Of a stretch of DNA of 64,000 nt, positions 57,252 through 64,000 are shown in pieces. The stretch comes from Bradyrhizobium cenepequi. Its GTDB lineage: Bacteria > Pseudomonadota > Alphaproteobacteria > Rhizobiales > Xanthobacteraceae. The position numbers were made by a program, and so were the translations under genes. The notes beneath the pieces were generated by a model, which was not told where the DNA came from, did not search any database, and saw only the letters and a list, made by a program, of their open reading frames with translations. Positions within the stretch are counted from its first letter, which is position 1, and each line of letters opens with the position of its first letter. The DNA lies in contig NZ_JAGKJI010000030.1 in assembly GCF_020329485.1 (NCBI RefSeq), forward strand, positions 1-64,000, written 5' to 3'.

Positions 57252-58124
57252 ATGAGCCTCACCTTCTCGATCGGAGACCTCACCATCCATCGCATCATCG
57301 AGCAGGAGACGACCTTCCTGCCGGCGCTGGACATGCTGCCCGGTCTGACGCCGGACGTGCTGGCCGAGAACCGGGCCTGGATGCGCGAGGCCAACGCGCT
57401 CGATGATAGCGACGTGCTGCTGCTGTGCTTCCAGTCCTATGTCGTGAAGACGCCGCATCACACCATCCTGATCGACAGCTGCATCGGCAACGACAAGCCG
57501 CGCCCGCAGCGGCCGAAATGGAACATGAAGACCGATGACACCTATATGCGCGGGCTCGCCGCGGCTGGGTTCTCGGTCGAGGACATCGACTATGTGATGT
57601 GCACGCATCTGCATGTCGACCATGTCGGCTGGAACACGCGATTGGAAAACGGCCGCTGGGTGCCGACCTTCCCGAAGGCGCGCTACGTCTTCGCCAAAGG
57701 CGAGTTCGATTACTGGACCGCGCAGAACGAGAAGGCTGCGGTGCCGCCCTTCGTCGACAGCGTGCTGCCGATCGTGGAGGCAAAGCGCGAGGCGATCGTG
57801 AACCATGATTTTGCGATCGGCGATCACGCGCGCATCCTGTCGACGCCCGGGCATACGCCGGGCCATGTCGCCTTCACCCTTGGGCGCGGCAAGGACGACG
57901 CCGTGTTCTCCGGTGATCTCATGCACTCGCCGTTGCAGACGCGCTATCCCGAACTGTCGGCGAAGTTCGACGTCGATCAGCCGCAGGCGGCGCGGACGCG
58001 GCGGAATTTCCTGGAGCGCTATTGCGACACTGCCACGCTCTGCTGCACCGCGCATTTCCCCTCGCCCTCGGTCGGCAAGATAAGGCGCAGAGGTGACGGG
58101 TTTTCGTGCGAGGCGACCGCGTAG
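57252..58124 (+). CDS. MBL-fold metallohydrolase, copy 2 of a paralogous pair
   Basis: This 290-residue hydrolase has VMCTHLHVDHVGWNTRLENG (HxHxDH near 118), STPGHTPGHVAFTLGRG, AVFSGDLMHSPLQTRYPELS, and a final CCTAHFPSPSVGKI. It shares the metal-site neighbourhood and WVPTFPKARYVFAKGEFD with the protein at 54574-55422. The extra ~35 residues near the N-terminus (EQETTFLPALDMLPGLTPDV) differ. It starts 13 bp after the GST stop, so the two are probably co-transcribed. The substrate is unknown; gamma-carboxymuconolactone or other lactones are possible. Confidence 0.88.
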   Translation: MSLTFSIGDLTIHRIIEQETTFLPALDMLPGLTPDVLAENRAWMREANALDDSDVLLLCFQSYVVKTPHHTILIDSCIGNDKPRPQRPKWNMKTDDTYMRGLAAAGFSVEDIDYVMCTHLHVDHVGWNTRLENGRWVPTFPKARYVFAKGEFDYWTAQNEKAAVPPFVDSVLPIVEAKREAIVNHDFAIGDHARILSTPGHTPGHVAFTLGRGKDDAVFSGDLMHSPLQTRYPELSAKFDVDQPQAARTRRNFLERYCDTATLCCTAHFPSPSVGKIRRRGDGFSCEATA

Positions 58125-58135
58125 CTCTCATCTTT

Positions 58136-58251
58136 ACCTCTCCCATAGGGAGAGGTCGGATCGCGCCAGCGATCCGGGTGAGGGGTTTTGCTCGATCGAG
58201 GGACCGTAACCCCTCACCCGCGCCTTTGGCGCGACCTCTCCCTTCGGGAGG
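58136..58251. repeat. GGGAGAGG palindrome pair
   Basis: Hairpins acctctcccatagggagaggt, cgcgccagcgatccggg... and a mirrored cctcacccgcgcctttggcgcg then cctctcccttcgggagg. The arrangement matches 1866-2003 and 21569-21699. It lies between converging MBL copy 2 and the alkyltransferase gene. Confidence 0.7.
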
Positions 58252-58279
58252 TAGTCGGAGTTCGCTGCACCGTCGGAAC

Positions 58280-58822
58280 TCAATCAAACAAGCTCGGCGT
58301 GTGGTTGACGATCGCGCCCTCGATCTCGAGAATCTTCAGCTTCGTCACCACACCGCCATTCGCGGAAAAGCCGCCAGGCTTGTTGCCGGCCGCGAGCACG
58401 CGATGGCAAGGTACGACGATCGGGCACGGATTGCGGCCGAGCGCCTGGCCGACGTCCCGCGACAGCTCGATGCCGCCGAGTTGCTTGGCGATCTCGCCAT
58501 AGGTCATGGTCCTGCCCGGCGGAATCCTGCGCGCAATGTCGTAGACGCCGCGGTTGAACTCCGGCACGTCGTCAAGATCAAGCACGACATCGGCAAGATC
58601 GTTCGGCTTGCCCTTGAGCAGTTCGGTCATGCGCTCGATCGCGCTTCTCACGTCCGCCGGCGGTGTGGCTTCAGTCACCTCGCCGCTCCGCTGCTGGATG
58701 CGCTTGCGGGTCTTTTCCTCGGTTCCCATCGGCAGTTGCACGCCGGTGATGCCGTGCTCACCCCACACGACGCCGCAAGCGCCGATCGCGGTGTCGAAGA
58801 TCGCAAAATGCTGGCCGGTCAT
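58280..58822 (-). CDS. Methylated-DNA--protein-cysteine S-methyltransferase (third copy)
   Basis: This 180-residue alkylguanine transferase has TMTYGEIAKQLGGIELSRDV (helix-turn-helix) and PCPIVVPCHRVLAAGNKPGG with acceptor C139. The longer C-terminal extension (GFSANGGVVTKLKILEIEG) distinguishes it from the ogt-like copy at 34.3 kb. The ATG used (MTGQHFAIFD) is preceded by GGAGCAAGCC; an ATG four codons earlier is possible. It is a stand-alone enzyme, antisense and convergent with MBL copy 2. A redundant repair or alternative-substrate role (the variant may act on other alkylated bases) is inference. Confidence 0.9.
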   Translation of the reverse strand: MTGQHFAIFDTAIGACGVVWGEHGITGVQLPMGTEEKTRKRIQQRSGEVTEATPPADVRSAIERMTELLKGKPNDLADVVLDLDDVPEFNRGVYDIARRIPPGRTMTYGEIAKQLGGIELSRDVGQALGRNPCPIVVPCHRVLAAGNKPGGFSANGGVVTKLKILEIEGAIVNHTPSLFD

Positions 58823-59057
58823 GGCTTGCTCCATATCCGCTTTGCTCCATGTAGGAGCTTGATCCTTGTCGCGAAATCTAGGCTTGGCGAATATTGCTAA
58901 CCACCCGAATCCTGACCGGAACCCGAGACATCGGCAATACCGGATTCGGCGGCATCCACCTGAAAAAGCGAGGCTTCCGCCCTGCGTTTTCTGGCATGGG
59001 CAGCGCTTCCCTTCCGTGGAATCATGAGCCGTATCTTCAGCTTCCACGAGCGTTCGC

Positions 59058-59870
59058 ATGCAAACTGTTAGCGTCAATGGATACGACATGGCCTATCTCG
59101 AGGTGGGCGAAGGCCCGCCATTGGTTTGCGTGCACGGCTCGCTCTGCGATTTCCGCATCTGGTCGGCGACGCTAGGCCCGCTCACGCGCACACACCGCGT
59201 GATCGCGGTCAGCCTGCGACATTTCTTCCCCGACCGCTGGGATGGCATCGGCGACACCTATTCGATTGCCCAGCACGTCGAAGACGTCATCGCCTTCATC
59301 GAGCAGCTTGAGCCGAAACCGGTCGACCTGATGGGGCATTCGCGCGGCGGACACGTCTCCTTCCGTGTTGCGCAACGGCGTCCCGATCTGCTCCGCAAGC
59401 TGATCCTGGCCGAGCCCGGCGGCGAGCTTGACGCAACGCTCGATCCCGAATTCAAACCCGGTCCCTCGCCGCTGGCGGCGCGGATCGCGGCTTCGGCCGA
59501 GGTGATTGCCCGGGGCGACATCGATGGCGGCCTGCAGATCTTCATCGATGCGCTGGAAGGTCCCGGCGCCTGGAAGCGACTGCCGGCGGCCGTGAAAGAG
59601 CCGTTGCGCGACAACGCGACGACGCTGATCGGCCAGACGCGCGACAAGCGTCCGCCATTCTCGAAGGCGGACGCCGAGGCGATCCGCACGCCGACGCTGT
59701 TCATCGGCGGCGCCAACACCAAGGGAGCGCTGCCGAAGGTGCTGCACACGCTGGCAGCCCATGTGAAGGGCGCGCGCACCGAGATCATCCCGGGCACGAC
59801 CCATCCGATGTTCGAGCAGGCTCCGCAGCGTTATTGCGAGATCGTGCTGGATTTTTTGGCGGGGTCATAA
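59058..59870 (+). CDS. Alpha/beta hydrolase
   Basis: This 270-residue alpha/beta-hydrolase has the nucleophile elbow VDLMGHSRGGHVSF (Ser about residue 95), the oxyanion segment VCVHGSLCDFRIW (HG near 26) and the catalytic His in IPGTTHPMFEQAPQRY (near 253). The acid is probably the Asp/Glu of PTLFIGGANTKGAL or nearby. It may hydrolyse esters, lactones or ring-cleavage products. The family cannot be narrowed further. It is convergent with the carboxymuconolactone decarboxylase gene across a shared terminator. Its ATG lies within the antisense-free gap past the alkyltransferase. Confidence 0.88.
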   Translation: MQTVSVNGYDMAYLEVGEGPPLVCVHGSLCDFRIWSATLGPLTRTHRVIAVSLRHFFPDRWDGIGDTYSIAQHVEDVIAFIEQLEPKPVDLMGHSRGGHVSFRVAQRRPDLLRKLILAEPGGELDATLDPEFKPGPSPLAARIAASAEVIARGDIDGGLQIFIDALEGPGAWKRLPAAVKEPLRDNATTLIGQTRDKRPPFSKADAEAIRTPTLFIGGANTKGALPKVLHTLAAHVKGARTEIIPGTTHPMFEQAPQRYCEIVLDFLAGS

Positions 59871-59888
59871 GCCAGAGCAAGAAGCGTC

Positions 59889-59918
59889 GCCCGGATGGAG
59901 CGTGCGCTCCATCCGGGC
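59889..59918. terminator. Bidirectional hairpin between convergent genes
   Basis: Perfect arms gcccggatggagcg and cgctccatccgggc with almost no loop, 18 bp after the hydrolase stop and 15 bp from the convergent decarboxylase stop. It likely ends both transcripts. Confidence 0.75.
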
Positions 59919-59933
59919 GAAGGGTCGCGGCGA

Positions 59934-60392
59934 TCACACCTTCCATGCGCCGACCGGTTGGCGGACGGCGACGTTAAGGCGATTCCAGACGTTGATGACG
60001 GCGATCGCAAGGATCAGGGACGCCAGTTCCTTTTCGTTGAAATGCTTGTCGGCTTCGTGCCAGATCGCATCCGGCACCCCCTCCTCGCGGTCGCTCAGCC
60101 GGGTCAGCGATTCCGTCAGCGCAAGCGCGGCGCGCTCGGCGTCGGTGAAGTAGGGCGCGTCGTGCCAGGCGGCGACGCAGAACAGCCGCTCGTCGGTTTC
60201 GCCTGCCCTCTTCGCGAGTTTCGGATGCATGTCGACACAGACGCTGCAGCCGTTGATCTGGCTGGCACGCAGGTGCACGAGTTCGAGCAGTTTCTCCGGC
60301 AGGCTGCCGTGCGGCAGGTTGCTGAGCGTCTGCATCGTCGTCATGGCCTCAGGAATGACCATCACCGGGTGGTTCATGCGGGCTTGCATCAT
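59934..60392 (-). CDS. Carboxymuconolactone decarboxylase / AhpD-like protein
   Basis: This 152-residue CMD-family protein has LHLRASQINGCSVCVDMHPK-type residues, i.e. CSVCxxxH near 49-57, the redox-active or proton-relay motif of the AhpD/CMD family. It is divergent from an ECF41-type sigma factor. In ECF41 systems the sigma gene is genomically linked to a carboxymuconolactone decarboxylase, oxidoreductase or epimerase (COE) gene, and this fits exactly. A candidate promoter with the same sigma-type elements is on its strand (60473-60499). Its chemistry here may be alkylhydroperoxide reduction or a decarboxylation. It has no signal peptide. Confidence 0.9.
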   Translation of the reverse strand: MMQARMNHPVMVIPEAMTTMQTLSNLPHGSLPEKLLELVHLRASQINGCSVCVDMHPKLAKRAGETDERLFCVAAWHDAPYFTDAERAALALTESLTRLSDREEGVPDAIWHEADKHFNEKELASLILAIAVINVWNRLNVAVRQPVGAWKV

Positions 60393-60437
60393 TGGTTCTC
60401 CTTAACCGTTGCCTTTGACGCGGTCCGGCCGATTTGC

Positions 60438-60464
60438 TGTCACATCGACTGGATTTGCTTCGTC
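60438..60464 (+). promoter_or_regulatory. ECF41-type promoter (sigma gene, autoregulatory)
   Basis: TGTCACA (60438-60444), a 16-bp spacer and CGTC (60461-60464). This is the published ECF41 consensus TGTCACA-N16-CGTC. It lies 37 bp before the sigma gene ATG and points into it. Confidence 0.82.
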
Positions 60465-60472
60465 ATGGCCAT

Positions 60473-60499
60473 GACGGATCCGAGGTGAAGAGTGTGACC
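60473..60499 (-). promoter_or_regulatory. ECF41-type promoter (decarboxylase gene)
   Basis: On the minus strand GGTCACA (60499-60493), a 16-bp spacer and CGTC (60476-60473). One mismatch from the ECF41 consensus TGTCACA-N16-CGTC. It lies 81 bp before the CMD start and is nested in the sigma gene's leader, facing the opposite way. Confidence 0.72.
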
Positions 60500-60500
60500 G

Positions 60501-61367
60501 ATGGACGAGAAAAACTTTCGGGCCGCCCAATTCGAGGCCAACCGGGCCCATCTGCGCGCGGTGGCCTACCGCATGCTTGGCTCGACGAGCGAGGTCGACG
60601 ACGCCGTGCAGGAGACCTGGCTGCGGCTGAGCCGCACCGATGCCTCCGCAGTCGACAATCTGGCAGGCTGGCTGACCACCGTGATCGCCCGCGTCTGCCT
60701 CGACATGCTGCGCGCGCGCAAATCCCGCCGCGAGGAACCTATGGGGCCGCACGTGCCCGAGCCGGCCGCGCACGATACGCATGAGCGCGACGCCGAGGTG
60801 GCCGATTCCGTCGGGGCGGCGCTGCTGGTGGTCCTCAATACGCTCGCGCCCGCCGAACGGCTGGCTTTCGTACTGCACGACATGTTCGCCGTTCCCTTCG
60901 AGGAGATCGCGCCGATTGTCGGCCGCACGCCGGCGGCGGCGCGCCAGCTCGCAAGCCGTGCCCGGCGCCGCGTGCAGGGCTCGCGCGAGCCAGCCGATAT
61001 CGATGCGGCGCGGCAACGCAGGATCGTCGAGGCATTCCTGGTAGCCTCGCGCGACGGCGATTTCGAAGGCCTGCTCGCGGTGCTTGATCCCAATGTCGTG
61101 TTCCGCGCCGACGAAGCGGCGCAGCGATTGGGATCGCTGGCGGAAATCCGCGGCGCGACCGCTGTCGCCGAAACCTTCAGGGGACGTGCGCAGACTGCAA
61201 GGCCGGCGCTGGTCGATGGCCGTCCGGCGCTGGCGGTCATTCTCGGTGGGCAACTGCGGATCCTGCTGCAGTTCACCATTGTTGGCGAGACGATCACGGC
61301 ATTCGAGGCCATTGCCGATGCCGAGCGGATCGCGGCATTCGACGTCGAGGTGCTCCAGAGCAGTTAG
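60501..61367 (+). CDS. ECF sigma factor with C-terminal SnoaL-like domain (ECF41/SigJ-like)
   Basis: This 288-residue ECF sigma factor has sigma-2 LRAVAYRMLGSTSEVDDAVQ and ETWLRL (about 18-45), and a linker with GPHVPEPAA in place of WLPEP. Sigma-4 is EIAPIVGRTPAAARQLASRA and RRRV (about 134-157). The extra ~110 residues at the C-terminus are a SnoaL-like domain (IVEAFLVASRDGDFEGLLAV onward), which in ECF41 acts in place of an anti-sigma. The divergent carboxymuconolactone decarboxylase is the standard genomic partner. Two matching promoters lie between them. There is no anti-sigma gene. Confidence 0.9.
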   Translation: MDEKNFRAAQFEANRAHLRAVAYRMLGSTSEVDDAVQETWLRLSRTDASAVDNLAGWLTTVIARVCLDMLRARKSRREEPMGPHVPEPAAHDTHERDAEVADSVGAALLVVLNTLAPAERLAFVLHDMFAVPFEEIAPIVGRTPAAARQLASRARRRVQGSREPADIDAARQRRIVEAFLVASRDGDFEGLLAVLDPNVVFRADEAAQRLGSLAEIRGATAVAETFRGRAQTARPALVDGRPALAVILGGQLRILLQFTIVGETITAFEAIADAERIAAFDVEVLQSS

Positions 61368-61422
61368 CGCGGGGGCGGCCAGGTTCGCCTTGACCGCGTC
61401 TCAGGCCGAGAGTAGCCTTTCC

Positions 61423-61442
61423 GAATACGGAATTCCGTATTC
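61423..61442. promoter_or_regulatory. Perfect 20-bp palindrome, probable GntR operator
   Basis: GAATACGGAATTCCGTATTC is fully self-complementary, centred 28 bp before the GntR gene ATG. Its place fits autoregulation, and control of the downstream dioxygenase is possible. Confidence 0.75.
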
Positions 61443-61459
61443 CAAAGGGAACGCCCGGC

Positions 61460-62134
61460 ATGCTGCCGCTCGAGCCGCTACCCAACCTGATCGACCAGGT
61501 CTATGCGCGGATCCTGGAGGCGATCATCGACCGCACGCTGCCGCCCGGGCAGCGCATTACCCAGAACGAGCTTGCCGAGAAGCTTGGCGTGTCGCGCCAG
61601 CCGGTGTCGCACGCCCTGCATCTGCTGCACCGCCAGGGATTGGTCGCCGAAAGCGGCCGCCGCGGCTTCGAAGTGACCCAACTCGATCCGCAGCGCATTC
61701 GCCAGCTCTACGAGGTCCGCGGCGCGATCGACGCGCTGGCGGCGCGGCTCGCCGCCGGGCGCAGCAGGACCGATGTTTCCTGCCGTGGACGGCTCGAGGC
61801 GGCGCTCACCGCCGGACGCGCGATCGACGCGCACACCCCGCTCGCAGAACTGATCGCGCGCGATGTCGACTTCCACAGCGCGATCTATGTGCTGTCAGGC
61901 AATCCCGCGATCGAGGAGATGATCGCGCCGCAATGGGCGCATATGCGCCGCTCGATGGCGACCGTACTTGCCGAGCTCGACTATCGCGAGAGCGCCTGGG
62001 CCGAACATGAGCAGATCGCCGCTTATGTCCTTGACGGCAACGCGAAAGCGGCCGAGGCCGCCGCACTCGCGCATGCGCAGACCGCAGGACGGATGACCGA
62101 GGAGAGATTGAGAGTCGCCACCATCGCGGCATGA
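61460..62134 (+). CDS. GntR-family regulator, FCD domain
   Basis: This 224-residue FadR-subfamily regulator has an N-terminal winged helix (QVYARILEAIIDRTLPPGQR, ITQNELAEKLGVSRQPVSHA, LHLLHRQGLVAESGRRGFEV). The FCD ligand domain has the metal-type residues Asp and His in ARDVDFHSAIYVLSGNP, His in the following helices, and WAEHEQIAAYVLDGNAKAAE. It probably senses a small carboxylate. A perfect palindrome upstream is the likely operator. It lies 40 bp before the PhyH-type dioxygenase gene on the same strand, and probably controls that gene. Confidence 0.9.
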   Translation: MLPLEPLPNLIDQVYARILEAIIDRTLPPGQRITQNELAEKLGVSRQPVSHALHLLHRQGLVAESGRRGFEVTQLDPQRIRQLYEVRGAIDALAARLAAGRSRTDVSCRGRLEAALTAGRAIDAHTPLAELIARDVDFHSAIYVLSGNPAIEEMIAPQWAHMRRSMATVLAELDYRESAWAEHEQIAAYVLDGNAKAAEAAALAHAQTAGRMTEERLRVATIAA

Positions 62135-62173
62135 CGACTGAAAGATGAAAGAAAACCAAAAGGAGGAAGCACC

Positions 62174-62974
62174 ATGAAACTGACGCCAGAGCAGATCGAA
62201 TTCTTCAACCGCGAGGGCTGGCTGTTCCTGCCCGAATTGTTCAGCCAGGAAGAGGTGGATTTCCTCGCGCGCGAGGCGGTGAGTATCTACGACGCCAACC
62301 GTCCCGAGGTGTGGCGCGAGAAGAGCGGCGCCCCGCGCACCGCCTTTGCCGCGCATCTCTACAACGAGGCCTTCGGGGCCCTCGGCGCGCATCCGCGCAT
62401 GATCGAGCCGGTCGAGCAGATCTTCGGCGAGAAGGTCTACATGCACCAGTTCAAGATCAATGCGAAAGCGGCCTTCACCGGCGACGTCTGGCAGTGGCAC
62501 CAGGATTACGGCACCTGGAAGCGTGACGATGGCATGCCGGAGTCGCGGGCGATGAACATCGCGATCTTCCTCGATGAGGTGATGCCGATCAACGGCCCCT
62601 TGATGCTGGTGCCGAAGAGCCATCACGCCGGCGACCTCAAGGCCGCCCATGACCTTCAGACCACCTCCTATCCGTTGTGGACGCTGGACGAGGAGACTGT
62701 GACGCGCCTGGTGAAGGAAGGCGGCATCGTCGCGCCGACCGGCAAGGCCGGTGGCATGCTGATGTTCCACGGCAATCTCGTGCATGGCTCGGCCGGCAAC
62801 ATCACGCCCTATCCGCGCAAGATCGTGTATCTGACGCTGAACGCGGTCTCGAACTACATCCGCACCCCGACGCGGCCGGAGTATATCGCCCATCGCGATT
62901 TCGCGCCGATCCAGACGGTCGAGGACGGCGCGCTGGTCCGATTGGCGCGTGCACCGCGGCAGGCGGCGGAGTAA
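62174..62974 (+). CDS. PhyH-type 2OG-Fe(II) dioxygenase (ectoine-hydroxylase-like)
   Basis: This 266-residue phytanoyl-CoA dioxygenase family protein has the iron triad HxD...H as VWQWHQDYGTWKRDDG (H109, D111) and MLMFHGNLVHGSAGNITPYP (H204). The Arg in a following PRKIVYLTLNAVSNYI segment likely contacts 2-oxoglutarate. The N-terminal QIEFFNREGWLFLPELFSQE is typical of the family. AGGAGGAAG lies before the ATG. It hydroxylates a small organic molecule of unknown identity. It is downstream of GntR and upstream of a homoserine-dehydrogenase-like gene; the three may form a pathway. Confidence 0.9.
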   Translation: MKLTPEQIEFFNREGWLFLPELFSQEEVDFLAREAVSIYDANRPEVWREKSGAPRTAFAAHLYNEAFGALGAHPRMIEPVEQIFGEKVYMHQFKINAKAAFTGDVWQWHQDYGTWKRDDGMPESRAMNIAIFLDEVMPINGPLMLVPKSHHAGDLKAAHDLQTTSYPLWTLDEETVTRLVKEGGIVAPTGKAGGMLMFHGNLVHGSAGNITPYPRKIVYLTLNAVSNYIRTPTRPEYIAHRDFAPIQTVEDGALVRLARAPRQAAE

Positions 62975-62985
62975 TCTCTCTCGCT

Positions 62986-63129
62986 GTCATTCCGGGGCGC
63001 GACGAAGTCGCGAGCCCGGAATCCATCGGGCCGCATACGCGCAAGCGGAGAAATGGATTCCGGGCTCGACGCGGAGCCTGTCATCGGGCCGCGCTTTGCG
63101 CGGACCCGGTGGCGTCGCCCAGGAATGAC
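62986..63129. repeat. GTCATTCCGGGG intergenic repeat
   Basis: The longest copy in this window. It opens gtcattccggggcgcgacg, then gcccggaatccat pairs with atggattccgggc, and it ends with caggaatgacc. The inner ccgcgctttgcgcgg is an extra hairpin. Related to 10925-11029 and 23979-24081. Confidence 0.75.
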
Positions 63130-63156
63130 CAAGCCAATTAGCATCGGATTCCCCCC

Positions 63157-64000
63157 ATGAACCTCCACCACCTCCTCAAAGCCCGCGCCGCCGCCGGCAA
63201 GCCGGTTAGCGTAGCGCTGATCGGGGCCGGAAAATTCGGCTCGATGTTCCTGTCGCAGGTGCCGCACACGCCGGGATTGGAGGTGCCGGTCATTGTCGAT
63301 CTCGACCGCGAGCGCGCGCGCGAGGCGTGCCGCACCGTCGGCTGGGACGAGGCACGGATCAAGGCCACCACCTTCACCGACGACGGCGCGCGGGCAATTG
63401 CGGGCGGCGCGATGGACGTGGTGGTGGAAGCAACCGGCAATCCCGCGGTCGGCATCAAACATGCGCGCGCGGCGATCGCGGCCGGCAAGCACGTGGTCAT
63501 GGTTAATGTCGAGGCCGACGTGCTGGCGGGCCCGCTGCTCGCAGAAGAAGCGCGCAAGGCGGGCGTGGTCTATTCGCTCGCCTATGGCGACCAGCCGGCC
63601 CTGACGGCGGAGATGGTGGATTGGGCACGCGCCACCGGTTTTCGCGTCGTCGCCGCCGGCAAGGGCACGAAGTATCTGCCGGCCTATCATGACGTGACGC
63701 CGGAAGGCGTCTGGGGCCACTACGGCCTCACTGCCGGCGAGGCGCAATCCGCCGGCATGAATCCGCAGATGTTCAACTCCTTCCTCGACGGCACCAAGTC
63801 CGCGATCGAGATGGCGGCGATTGCCAACGTCACCGGCCTCGACGTGCCCTCCGATGGCCTTCTGTTCCCGCCCTGCGGCGTCGACGATCTCCCGCACATC
63901 TTGCGGCCGTGCGAGAAAGGCGGTGTGCTGGAGAAATCGGGCGTGGTGGAAGTGGTGTCGTCGATCGAGCGCGACGGCCGTCCGGTCTTCCGCGACCTGC
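63157..64000 (+). CDS. Homoserine-dehydrogenase-like NAD(P)-dependent protein (COG4091, runs off right edge)
   Basis: The frame is open to the window edge (281 codons so far). The N-terminal Rossmann fold is SVALIGAGKFGSMFLSQVPH (about 19-38), then VVVEATGNPAVGIKHARAAI. The pattern resembles COG4091 proteins (predicted homoserine dehydrogenases with a C-terminal SAF domain). RVVAAGKGTKYLPAYHDVTP is family-like. The C-terminal SAF domain, if present, lies beyond the window. It may belong with the GntR/PhyH genes upstream across a 180-bp gap. The substrate is unknown and the 3' end is missing. Confidence 0.8.
   Translation, partial: MNLHHLLKARAAAGKPVSVALIGAGKFGSMFLSQVPHTPGLEVPVIVDLDRERAREACRTVGWDEARIKATTFTDDGARAIAGGAMDVVVEATGNPAVGIKHARAAIAAGKHVVMVNVEADVLAGPLLAEEARKAGVVYSLAYGDQPALTAEMVDWARATGFRVVAAGKGTKYLPAYHDVTPEGVWGHYGLTAGEAQSAGMNPQMFNSFLDGTKSAIEMAAIANVTGLDVPSDGLLFPPCGVDDLPHILRPCEKGGVLEKSGVVEVVSSIERDGRPVFRDL

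Noticed and set aside
57210..58055. Antisense 281-codon frame over MBL copy 2
   Set aside because: High-GC shadow of the sense gene; no RBS and no domain.

Overview
The window looks like a chromosomal segment from a Bradyrhizobium-type alphaproteobacterium (Rhizobiales). The reasons are the high GC content, a homospermidine synthase, a coxMNOP-like alternative oxidase cluster, Zur-type boxes of the form GTAATGTTATAACATTAC, and many intergenic palindromes of kinds that recur in that genus (GTCATTCCGGGG..., GTCATTGCGAG..., CCTCTCCCGC...GCGGGAGAGG). This is inferred from recognition; no search was run.

Layout. 0-6 kb: tail of an IS5-type transposase, hemH, a MAPEG protein, and a coupled M3 peptidase / DUF1007 / RcnA-like metal exporter operon. 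6-11 kb: a polyamine block with a long structured leader (probable speF RNA), a type III PLP ornithine/lysine decarboxylase, a GNAT enzyme, a small membrane protein, RidA and homospermidine synthase. 11-17.6 kb: duplicated proline-rich proteins, a DHA2 drug-type exporter, an orphan TRAP binding protein, a DUF5107 secreted protein and MgtC. 17.7-23.8 kb: a zinc-acquisition operon (His-rich membrane micro-protein, ABC ATPase, permease, binding protein, COG0523 GTPase, WD40 protein) behind a Zur box, with a split permease pair next door. 24-31 kb: crcB, Fe/Mn superoxide dismutase, GNAT, DUF2147, a DUF3095 protein, htpG and a zinc-ribbon MBL protein. 31-33 kb: a run of very small genes, ending at a perfect 26-bp Zur palindrome that lies between a second COG0523 GTPase and two overlapping micro-ORFs.

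34-38 kb is an alkylation-damage neighbourhood (ogt-like, ada, a 65-aa coupled protein, a 2OG-Fe(II) oxygenase). 38-39 kb is decayed: an AraC remnant abuts a frameshifted HD-GYP gene. 39.6-46.5 kb carries a cytochrome oxidase cluster (subunits II, I, III, III, IV) plus a DUF2189 membrane protein and an NAD(P)-binding protein. 46.8-51 kb has a GNAT protein, an acyl-CoA-dehydrogenase-like enzyme, a CadC-like winged-helix/TPR regulator and the initiator tRNA. 51-64 kb is catabolic and regulatory: two SDRs, a quinone reductase, two paralogous MBL hydrolases, an FAH-family hydrolase, a GST, a third alkyltransferase, an alpha/beta hydrolase, a carboxymuconolactone decarboxylase divergent from an ECF41-type sigma factor, a GntR regulator with a perfect 20-bp operator, a PhyH-type dioxygenase and a truncated homoserine-dehydrogenase-like protein.

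The most interesting signals are the Zur-box micro-ORF unit at 32.8-33.0 kb, the zinc operon that begins with a His-rich micro-protein and ends with a WD40 protein, the interleaved ECF41-type promoters at 60.44-60.50 kb, and the long leader of the decarboxylase gene.
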